Assembly (NCBI GenBank): GCA_028023455.1
Contig: JAQFVV010000158.1
Span: forward strand, 2,108,001-2,172,000
From: Epiperipatus broadwayi
Taxonomy: Eukaryota > Onychophora > Udeonychophora > Euonychophora > Peripatidae
DNA length: 64,000 bases
Reading direction: 5' to 3'
Under the pieces are notes generated by a model. The model was given only the letters and a program-made list of their open reading frames with translations. It was not told the DNA's origin and did no database searches. Shown piece after piece: positions 25,220-35,114 of this stretch. The number at the start of each line of letters is the position of its first letter. Position 1 is the first letter of the stretch. The position numbers were made by a program, and so were the translations under genes.

Positions 25220-25287
25220 CTGTAATATTAATAAATAAATATATTTTGCTTCAAAATGTCAAAAGAGTGGAATGTGGTTATTATATG

Positions 25288-28200
25288 TTATATATTAGAA
25301 AAGCAAAAATAAAGAAGGAAAGAAGAAGAGAAGTGATTGAATATCATTATTTCAATTTGTCTACATACATGAAGTCTTTTATATGCATGTGCACAAATAA
25401 CATATTAACTTAAATTTACAATTATTTTACTACAAAGCAGCTTTTCCGAAAACATTAGAAAAAAAAAAGAAAAAGAAATGCATATTGATTTTTTAATAAA
25501 ATAGTAAATTTAACAATATATGATTTTTAAAATTTGTATTTTAAAAAGAAATCTAACAAAAATAAATAACCAAATAACAAAATTTAATTATATTTGTCAA
25601 GCTAAAATGACAATCTGGAAAAGAACTACCAGCTTTTAATTTATGGCATAGTATTAAGCTGAAAGAAATGGCAATAGACAATATTCTCAAAAACAAAAAG
25701 GTTTAAATAATCCCAAGAAAATTCAAAATTTGTCAGAGTTTTAAAAAATATCAATAACAATTCTTTTTTCACTAACACATTTCTATTTTTTTCTTTAAAT
25801 TTATTTGAATAAAAAAATGGTACTGAACATATGCAAAAAAATAATAAAAGAAGCATGCAATGGATTCTCATATAGTATAATACTAATGTAAATTCCTTAG
25901 TAATAAAATATCAGTTTGTTTACTATTAAAAAGCCACATAATAATATATCAAATCAGACAGTGTTAATTTTTAATGCTTTGAAGTTTATTGCTCCAATTA
26001 TATATTATTAGTATATTTATTTAAATGAGTAGAAATTAAATCTACAATGTACATTTAATTTTGAAAGTGAATTAAATGAGGCTGTGGAGATATTTCCACT
26101 GATTAGCTCCCACCAATAAATATTCACTGTCTATACAAGATCACAGACAGCAGGTAAAAGTGAATTTATTTCTCATCTGCAACATAGGTTACTTTGATGC
26201 TACAAGACATTGCATTAATATAATTAGTGCTTTAAACTTTATCATTCCAATGTTAGCATGATACTATAGTTACCAAGAGAGCATAATATTTTTTGTGGAG
26301 TTTTTTTTTCAGACTAATTAAGATTTCATTTAATGTTAGTTGAACAAATAAAGAATATTTTAAATATTTTTTCCAGAAATATATATTGAAAATGCAGTAC
26401 ACACTCATATAACATGTAGCTATTTAATTTTTTAAAATGACTTATGAGTAATAAATCAAAACAAAAACTTAGCAAATTAACAAAATAACATGTAAATAGT
26501 ATAAAATTTTTAATTTTGTACATTAATATAATCTGGTAAATTTGACTATTTTTACATTATTATTATTCTTCACAAAAAGAAACAAGTGTTACATAATATA
26601 TACATTACAAAAATAGTAATATGTAAGGACAAATTTATCTGCATATTAAAATATAATCTTAATCAGTTTAATAAGGTATATACCCTTTATACACATATAT
26701 TTCATTCTATGTGAAACAAAAATCAATGTTACATCAGTGAAAAAAAAATCTACATAAGTACCAAGGATGTCATCAGACATTTCTGCATAAAATCTTTACT
26801 TTTATTTTTTAATCTCTTGGTATCCAGTGAAAGATGACCCTCATCTAATTATTATATTTTTGAATTCTAGCAAGACATCTTGTCTAATGTAAAATTATAT
26901 ATGTATAATTAAAAAATTCTTAATATTAAATAAAGTCTAAAATCTTGTAAAATGTTGCATATTGAATACTACTTCTTTGCTTTAAATTCAATATTTTATA
27001 GAAGTTGAAAAGTAAAAGCTACAAGATTTTAATCTTTTAAAACTTTTTCTAAATACAAATTCTTAACTTTATTTATTTATATTTCAAAACTATCAATGAC
27101 TTAAAATATTTCTATAAAATGACTAAAAAAAAAAAACTAAAAAGATTTCCCCTGTTAATGGTTAAATATATTAAAAAAATAATTCAATTTCTTATTACTT
27201 AACCCTATAAAACTCATATCAACAGAGACAATAAAAATTTAAGATATTTACATAACAGAAATAGTGAAGAAAAAGGATTTGATAAAAATCTTATATAAAA
27301 TTAAAATTTTCATATTTTTTTTAAAGAAAATAATAAAATTATAAATTCGTACTTATATGTTCATGATTTATATTAAAGCTAAACTTTTTCAAAAACAACT
27401 TTAATGATAGTTTATTATCATTTAAAAATAGAGCTGCTTCAAAACTTATTTTTATCAAACTCAAGTTTTTGTAAGATAAAATTCAATTAATACATATGTT
27501 AAGTAGTCTGTTCTGAAGCAGGTTTCATAATTCTAAAAGTTTTTTTTTAATATAAAACAGAATGCTGACACAATAGTTAACAATGTCTGACTAATGCATT
27601 AATAATAAGAAACCATCAAACATTTCCATTTGAATTTTATTGCTGAGGGGTTTATTTGCTTCAAATGGCAATCTTTTTACAACTTTCCTGCCTTTTTGAA
27701 TTCTATAAAATTTTGAACCATTTTGATTTATGAAAGAGCATCTTTTTTAAAATGAATAAAGTGTCTGAGAATTGCAAAGTGCAATAACCTCCAATGCCAC
27801 AGATAAAATTTTCTATAATTACAATCTTAACCCATATGATTTTATTGGCCTCATTCACTGAAATTAATACTGAAACTGAAAGCAACAGAACAAAGTTCAT
27901 ATTTTAAATAATTTTTTTTTAAATTAAATATAATTTTAAAAGATTTAGATAAAAATATATATTTAAAAATAGTATTACATTTTTAAATAAATATGAGTTA
28001 GGATTCCTACATTATTTAAAACAACAATAAAAAATAATTAGAGCCTTTAAACTTTAAGGTGAAATTAATGGGGAAGGGGGGAAAATTAAGCAATGCTTAT
28101 TAAAATTTACATGACAAATTGGGTAAGTTGTTCAAACTTTTGTGAAAAATAGCTTTTGGTATTGATTTAAAGCCAATTTATTCCAACCATAATTTAATAT

Positions 28201-30000
28201 ATTGCATTTTCTATTGCAAAAATAAACTCATATCTAAAAGTTCACATATTATAAATCAAAATTCTTGAACCATTAGTAAAATGTTTCAGACCAAATTTGG
28301 AATAGTCAAAATATAATATCTTAGTTCATAAAAGCTTATATAATTATGACAAAGCTATAAAAATGCTTTTATTTTTTTTTTGTTATAACTCAGTATTAAT
28401 TTATTTTAATAGAAATTAAGTCAGGATTATGATATCTTGGAACAATTGAGAGTTGCAGACATTGACATAGAAAACCCAAGAAGCTATGTGATGTTTTTAT
28501 ATGATATTTATTAAGGAAAATAGTTTAGAAACAGCCATTATTAACCTAATGTCTGATCTGGAAATAGAATGTTAATTATTTGCATTAACAAGATAAATGT
28601 CTGTTTTAATAATAATAAAAAAAAGAAGTGATCATAACAAATTATAAGTGTTATTACTTTAAATGTCATATACTAAATAGTTTAAGTCAGTCAAAATGTG
28701 TCATAAAGATAGCAATACACTTTTCCTAGTATCTCTGGGAAAAGTTACTCATAAATAAAAAAAGTTGAAGATTAAGAAATGTGTGTAACAAGTTTAGATA
28801 AGCAAAATTCAATGCTTAGATTGAAAAAAGCATAGAAATACTTTCCTACATGAACTGTTTTAATAGATATATGCACAACAATGTTTAAAGCCAGGCTAGG
28901 GTGTAACAATTTAATATGATCATTCAAAATCATGGCTTTCCCAATTAATATAAATGTAATGGGTTCAACATTTTTATTTCCACTCATTTATTTTTAAGAA
29001 CGAAGTTTATTCAGAATAACATCATCTTCTCTAAAGAATATAAATTTAATAAGTACATTAACAAAAAACAGATTTATTTTTATTATATAACACATATAAA
29101 TAATAAGCTTTTGTAAAGATAACTTGCAAATGATTCTTTGTTTTAGATGAAAATATAAACAAATTATGCCTTCTAATCTAACTGATAATAGTTCATATAA
29201 AAAGTATTTGTTTTTAAATCCAATATTTTTGATAAATTTAAACAGATATTAAAAGGATATGCATATATTTAAAACAAAAATGAACTCCTAGGAAGAAGAT
29301 ACATTATATCATCATTAGAAGCCACTTGTAAATGAGTACACCATTCTAGCTCAGGAAAAAAAAACTGCAATTATGTAGGTAACAAATCCACAATTCCATT
29401 GTTATTTATAGTTAAAAGCAGAATATGATGATGGCATCAGAGATTCCAGTTGATCAGAACGATTTCCTTCAAAGTAATATATTTTGAGAATAAAATTTAA
29501 TTTTTATTCAAGGTATGAGTATTATGTTTTTCATTCTAATTATTATATTTAAAAAGTAAATTACTGGTATTTTAATAATTAATATTTGGGTAATTTACAA
29601 GTCTTCAGAGTTATCACTTAAATTTTTCCCAAGCCAATGCTCTGGAAGAATCTGTATATGAAGAACATTTTTCCAAAGTTTTGAAAGAACAAGTAAAACA
29701 AATAAATAATAATATTAAAATATCTTTAAAAATGATGACAATCCTATAATTCCAGCATATATTTAAATTTATAACAACACATTACCTATGAAATAAAATT
29801 GATACAGAGTTCAAAAATACAAGTGTTAGTCCCACATACAAAAATTTCTTATTTATTAAAAATATTTCAAACTTTAAATCAACATGTAAGTTTTTTAGTA
29901 ATTATAATACAATCTATTTAGCACAGTTGTCAGATATCATCTCAGATGTATGCAGCAAATCCAGTTTCATAAGAAACTTCTGCATAGTAAAGTGTTGATA
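25288..30000. other. AT-rich intron, no feature seen
   Basis: Long AT-rich sequence with homopolymer tracts. Short open frames (25641-25871, 26326-26523, 27703-27900 and 28772-28987, all minus) have AT-driven composition and no motifs. No element termini recognised. Confidence 0.4.
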
Positions 30001-30005
30001 TCAAG

Positions 30006-30587
30006 TGCAATATCGGCACTTACGACTGTGCCAAGGTTATAACTGCAAGTCATACTGTGTGGTCAGCAAATAATGCTATACAATTCCCACGCTGTTCTTT
30101 CCCACGAAGCTCTCCAACGAATTGATCTGCCACTAATCTCTCCAAACGAATTGGTCTGCGACGAAGCTCTCCAATGAAGTGGTCTGCAACGAAGCTCAGC
30201 CACGGATGCTCTCCCACGAATGGTCTACACCGACTGCTCTCCCATGAATGGTCTGCAAACAGATGCTCTCCAAACGCATGGTCTGCAACTTGCTACTGCG
30301 TGACTACTCTCTACTGCTGTCTATATTACTCTGCTCGATGTTACCCAGTCTTCTTATCGCTCTCTGACAACTGCAACAATCAATCAATGCACTGACCAAT
30401 AAGGTAACATCTCTTATCTAGAAACATTTGTAATTAGCAAATATTTCTAGGAATTGTCGATCGCCATTACGTCAATGCACTAATTAAATTCCTCAGCTAT
30501 CAGAGCGTGATCTAAAAACAGCCTTACGAATAAATTCTAGTTTTTCTGGAGTGCACAAAAATGTCTGCCATTTTTACAAACACTACC
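30006..30587. repeat. Left long terminal repeat of the TRIM-like element
   Basis: Begins TGCAATATCGGCAC and ends ...ACACTACC, where the last base differs from the expected A. It contains a run of short imperfect tandem units built on GAAGCTCTCC-AACGAATTGGTCTGC, and has an extra CTACTGCGTGACTACTCT-type stretch absent from the right copy. Confidence 0.75.
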
Positions 30588-30737
30588 AACCACTACACAC
30601 CTCTCTTCACTCCAGAAAAACCCTTGTTACTAACGTTACTAATTGGGATTGACATTTTCACCCGGTTTCTCCGTCTACGGCTAAACTTGTAGTTCAATGT
30701 ATTTGCTACTCCCAGGTTCCAAATGCGACTGCGCCAT

Positions 30738-31298
30738 TGTAAAATCGGCACTTACGACTGTGCCAAGGTTATAACTGCAAGTCATACTGTGTGGCCAGCA
30801 AATAACGTTATACAATTCCCATGCTGTTCTTTCCCACGAAGCTCTCCAACGAATTGGTCTGCCACAAAGCTCTCCAAACGAATTGGTCTGTGACGAAGCT
30901 CTCCAATGAATTGGTCTGCAACGAAGCTCAGCCACGGATGCTCTCCCACGAATGGTCTGCACTGACTGCTCTCCCATGAATGGTCTGCAAGCGGATGCTC
31001 TCCAAACGCATGGTCTGCAACTTGCTACTGCTGCCTATATTACTCTGCTCGATGTTACCCAGTCTTATCGTTGTCTGACAACTGCAACGATCAATCAATG
31101 CACTGACCAATAAGGTAACGTCTCTTATCTAGAAACATTTGTAATTAGCAAATATTTCTAGGAATTGTCGATCGCCATTACGTCAATGCACTAATTAAAT
31201 TCCTCAGCTATCAGAGCGCGCTCTAAAAACAGCCTTACGAATAAATTCTAGTTTTTTTGGAGTGCACAAAAATGTCTGCCATTTTTACAAACACTACA
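30738..31298. repeat. Right long terminal repeat of the TRIM-like element
   Basis: Begins TGTAAAATCGGCAC and ends ACACTACA. It is highly similar to the left repeat. The 98- and 60-residue minus-strand frames across it are by-products of its short internal tandem units. Confidence 0.75.
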
Positions 31299-31303
31299 TC
31301 AAG

Positions 31304-32638
31304 AATAACCAATTATCAAAATTCCTAAATGAGTATAAGTAGGACAAACAAATAAGTAAATATAATAATTATATTTATGTTATCAAAGATGAATCAACAT
31401 TATTCTGCCTTTATCTGATTTAAGCATAGCGACTTACGTTTTTAAAAATTATTTTTGTTGATTTAAAAAATGAATAAAAGTGGTATTTTTCTTTCTTCAT
31501 CAAAAAAAAAAAAAAAAGAAAAGAAAACAAAACCTATTCATTCTCACAATTTATAGGATTAAGTAATTTGGCTTCCTGGTGTACTTATAACTACGTTAGC
31601 TTGCCATACCAAGACGAGAAGTTCAATTCTGGATGGGGCTGGAAGTTTGATCAAGTATAGAAATTTTCATTAAACGAATGATTTTTTTAGACGGCCCATT
31701 CACATGAGCATCCACACATTTTACAGAGTGAATAAATTCTTCAATGTTTTTTTTTAAAAAAAATTATTTAATTAAGTTATCTTTTACACCAAACAGATTG
31801 CTAAGATATTTTTAAAAAAAACCTAGGATTGGCTCAAGGGTAAACTGCAAATGATTCCCACAATCCTTTGCATTTTTTATATTACTACAACCCCCTCCCC
31901 CCCCGATTATTTTCATCAGTAAATTACCATTTAATTAGTTCTGTGAGATCAGAAAGTTTTAGATCTTGGTTTAACAGAGAACTGATTCAAAACCATTAGA
32001 AAATATTTGAATCAGTTAGTAAATTTTTGCAATTTCTTTTTTTAAAAAAAAGATAATTCAGAATAAAGTCCTATCATATTACAGCAATTAATTAAATCAT
32101 TTAATTTATAAGCACTTTAAATATAAATGTTTCAGTTCTCAACATTGAGAAACATTACTACTTTTAAGTTAGAATAAATAAACTTGATATCTGGCAGACG
32201 TCATGACAGGTGAGATCCATCTCCAGTAACTGATAAAAAGAACGACCATGTTTAGCTGTTTAAAATTGTTTTTTTTTCTTTCTTTATCAGTAAATTTTTC
32301 TTCTCAATCGCTCCAAAAGGATTCAAGTTTTTTTTTTTTAAGAATTAAAAAACAAGCTGCGCTCTCTCTGCCTACATAAAATCAATTCTAATATTAAAGA
32401 AAATATTGAATATAAACTCAAATATATATATGTAGTACCCATATTAATTTCATGAATTAAATATGGACATCGGATAAATAAATTATTTAGTTTTTTCAAG
32501 AGGATGCATTACTTGGAATAAATTATCATCCAGAAGAATGATAGTAATCAAACAATGTCCCTCACCCATGCTAAAAACACTTTAAAATAAATATTAAATG
32601 ACAGAAAAAAATTAAATCAGACATCAAGAGACATTAAA
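31304..32638. other. AT-rich intron, no feature seen
   Basis: Contains poly-A at 31502-31516 and a CCCCCTCCCCCCCC run near 31890, and nothing recognisable as a gene or bounded repeat. Confidence 0.4.
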
Positions 32639-32656
32639 AAATTAAGGTAGCTTTAT

Positions 32657-33259
32657 GTTTCAACAATAAACTTTATTAATTAAAACGTGTTACATAGATT
32701 ACAAATGTTGTTGTTTTTAAAACCCCCAAATTTTATTCATACCCCAATAACAAGGTTGAGTGAACAGGTTTACAAAACCAACAATGAGACAATTTGAATG
32801 AGCTTACATTAATTTTAGGCATCCAAACGCACAGTGATTACAAAATCTCGACCTGCCCACCCAGATCACTGTGTGTACATTCGATAGGAATTGGAATTAG
32901 GTTTCCTAATTAATATAAAAAATAACAATATGGTAATATATATGGTTATAGAGTTTACAGGCAATCAAGGTCAACTAAAGGTGGACCGAATCAACTGGTT
33001 ATTAAAATAAGCATTTTCCTTAGTGTCCTAGTCCAAGGTGAACTAATGATTTTATCAGACCAACGCTAATCCAATGAGAGTGATTTTATGTCGATTTAAG
33101 GGGTCTGGATCCGCAGTTACTATAAACTGTCAACCTGCCCATCCGGGTCACCTTGTGAACATCCAATAGAGTTTTGAATTAACTTTTGTAGATATTTCAA
33201 TAAAGGATAATGTTCATTATTATAAAGTTTAAAAGCAATCCTGGTCAACTAAAGAGTCA
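32657..33259. mobile_element. Dimeric insertion with 18-bp target-site duplication
   Basis: AAATTAAGGTAGCTTTAT occurs at 32639-32656 and again, identical, at 33260-33277, flanking a 603-bp insert. The insert is two diverged copies of one unit offset by about 282 bp; both contain ACCTGCCCA-CC-G-TCAC and CAATC--GGTCAACTAAAG. Read on the minus strand it ends near AATAAAG, so a retroposed SINE-like origin is plausible. No polymerase III boxes or protein were found. Confidence 0.6.
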
Positions 33260-33277
33260 AAATTAAGGTAGCTTTAT

Positions 33278-34280
33278 CTTCAGCAAAACATATTGGGAGA
33301 CCACATCTTTTATTGTCTTTATTTATATATTCTCAAAATAATGTGTGATGGTGTGGAGATTATTTAATATATTTATAGAAATATTATATTTGATTGCATT
33401 CTGGAAGAGTACATGGAATGAAAATAAAAGTATTATTTTTTGATGTTAATGTGATTTCTTGCCTGTATATATGTTAAACTCTCAACCAAAAATCAGATGA
33501 GGTAATTAGGCAAAAAGGTATCATGACCAGTGAAAAACATTTGATCATTGTACATGAATAGTTTGCTTCAAACTGTGGTTTGGAATATAGATTCTAGATA
33601 ATATCTGAGTGTCACAAATTTGACATTAAGTTTCTATTTTAAAGTTTTAAATAATAGTGCTTCTGCACAAAATTAATTTTAGTTCATCCACTTTAATACA
33701 ATTTTTATTTTCTTGATATTCGTACTGATAACCATCCAAAACAATAACATAATTACTAATTCAAATTTATTAAGTTTCTGCTTATTTTGATAGATTTTGA
33801 TAATTGTTAGTTTCTGATGTAATACTGTTTACTTAAATATATAACTCAGATATAAATCTTACAAATTAAGTTTATTTCAAAGAATATCATCAATCCATAG
33901 CTAATGGTCAACTATTTCTGACTATTTTTCAATTCAATGACAATTATAATTCTAATCATTTAGGGACTGTTTCCTTTTTATATTTTAAAATAAGTCTTAG
34001 ACACCATATTTCTTGAAATTAGTGTTAATTTATTCCAACATGAACAAAAACCTTATTTCTTTTAGAATAAATAAACTCTAAATTATCTTTGAAATTTGTG
34101 GCAATGATACAAAATATTCATTTCCTACAAATCATATACAGTATATAGTCAAATGTGATTATACATACAACAGAAAAATACTTTCACTATATTAATTTGA
34201 TAATAAAAAGGTGGCTCACATATTGATATTTATGAAAACTTTTTTCTTATTAATTTCTAAGTACATAATAAAAAGAACCC
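33278..34280. other. AT-rich intron, no feature seen
   Basis: No reading frame or repeat border recognised. Confidence 0.4.
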
Positions 34281-34418
34281 CATCTGATTCCTCTTAAAAG
34301 TCTTACAGAAACTGTGCAGGGCAAATTCCTAAATGTCCACTCCATACACCATCTGATTCCTCTTAAAAGTCTTACAGAAACTGTGCAGGGCAAATTCCTA
34401 AATGTCCACTCCATACAC
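34281..34418. repeat. Perfect tandem duplication, 2 x 69 bp
   Basis: Units 34281-34349 and 34350-34418 both begin CATCTGATTCCTCTTAAAAG and end CACTCCATACAC, and appear identical by eye. Absence of divergence points to a recent duplication or an assembly artefact. Confidence 0.85.
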
Positions 34419-34807
34419 TTCATGCAGCAGCCAGTGTAGCAAGTTTATTAGCTTTTTACTTCTTAGTTTAAGAACAAAAAACATTATAGTCTTTCTTCTC
34501 AATTGCATGATAGTTCTTAACTAAAATATCAGTTGAGTTTTCTTGAAGATAGAATGCATATGCTAATGAAGTTTTTTTTAAAATGAATATCCACAATCAT
34601 GACAGAAAAAATTAAATCATGACCTTATTTCCAGGAGAGTGTAAAATTATCAATCAAAGCTGTAGCTGGTGACAGTGCTAAGAATCTCCTGATAGCAGAA
34701 CTAAGCAGCCATTTGATGAAGATAACTTTTAATTAGGTATTTACATCTGCATATTACTTTCAAATAAAAAAAGATTGCAAGAATTGGAAGAATTGACTAA
34801 CATTAAA

Positions 34808-35094
34808 TGTTATTAAAACAGGCAAAACTCTCTATATGTATTGCCACTCAGTGCAAGCCAGAGTAATCAATGGATGCCAGAAGGGTTGTGCATAAAATCC
34901 CAATCTAATGCCTACTCATCCAATATCCCCAGACTACTTTCTGGCTTGTGGCCTTCGTCAGTGAGAAGCATCGGATCTAAGAGCACTGCACTTAGATCTT
35001 AGGATCTAATGCACAAGCCTTATGGCATCCATTGATTACTCTGGCTTGTACTGAGTGGCAATACATATAGAGAGTTTTTCCTGTTCTAATAACA
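34808..35094. repeat. Palindromic terminal repeat of a second Penelope-type element
   Basis: Arms of about 93 bp (34808-34900 and 35002-35094) are inverted copies, including TATGTATTGCCACTCAGT and AGCCAGAGTAATCAATGG. The loop of about 100 bp carries, on the minus strand, CTGACGA, AGGCCACAAGCCA, GAAA, the same hammerhead-type layout as the Penelope termini at 19.3 kb and 25.2 kb but with a different stem. No coding part is attached, so it is a solo or truncated terminal repeat. Confidence 0.6.
34938..34961 (-). ncRNA. Hammerhead-like core in palindromic terminal repeat
   Basis: CTGACGA followed by a short GGC...GCC stem with loop CACAA and then GAAA. Both invariant core boxes are intact. The outer stems were not resolved. 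Confidence 0.4.
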
Positions 35095-35114
35095 GTTAAG
35101 AGCAAGCATAAGAA

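Larger units (their letters stand above)
19197..25287. repeat. 6.1-kb inverted repeat made of two Penelope-like elements, head to head
   Basis: The left arm (19197-22133) and right arm (22358-25287) are nearly identical inverted copies of about 2.93 kb, separated by 224 bp that belong to the longer 5' part of the right copy. The outer ends read CATATAATAACCACATTCC on the left and its complement on the right. Differences between arms are scattered substitutions and small indels, for example an expanded GA run near 24755. Inverted, 5'-truncated pairs are a known habit of Penelope-like elements. Confidence 0.9.
22134..25287 (+). mobile_element. Penelope-like element, right copy
   Basis: Plus-strand copy of the same family, about 220 bp longer at its 5' end than the left copy. 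Coding order is N-terminal basic region, reverse transcriptase, GIY-YIG endonuclease, then about 670 bp of 3' sequence ending in a decayed hammerhead-like core. It keeps the catalytic motif A Asp and the YMDD box but carries at least three private frameshifts (about 22905, 23920 and 24138) and a nonsense codon, plus the frameshift shared with the left copy. Confidence 0.92.
30006..31298. mobile_element. TRIM-like LTR element (no genes), with 5-bp target duplication
   Basis: Two direct repeats of 582 and 561 bp flank only 150 bp of internal sequence. The element starts TG and its right repeat ends CA, and TCAAG occurs immediately outside both ends (30001-30005 and 31299-31303). That is the target duplication expected of an integrase-inserted LTR element. 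There is no room for gag or pol, which fits a terminal-repeat retrotransposon in miniature. I see no convincing tRNA primer site after the left repeat and no clear polypurine tract before the right one. Confidence 0.75.

Noticed and set aside
30681-30977. 98-residue minus-strand frame with repeated WRAS-type units as a repeat protein
   Set aside because: It is produced by the short tandem units inside the LTR and is not conserved as a frame in the other LTR.
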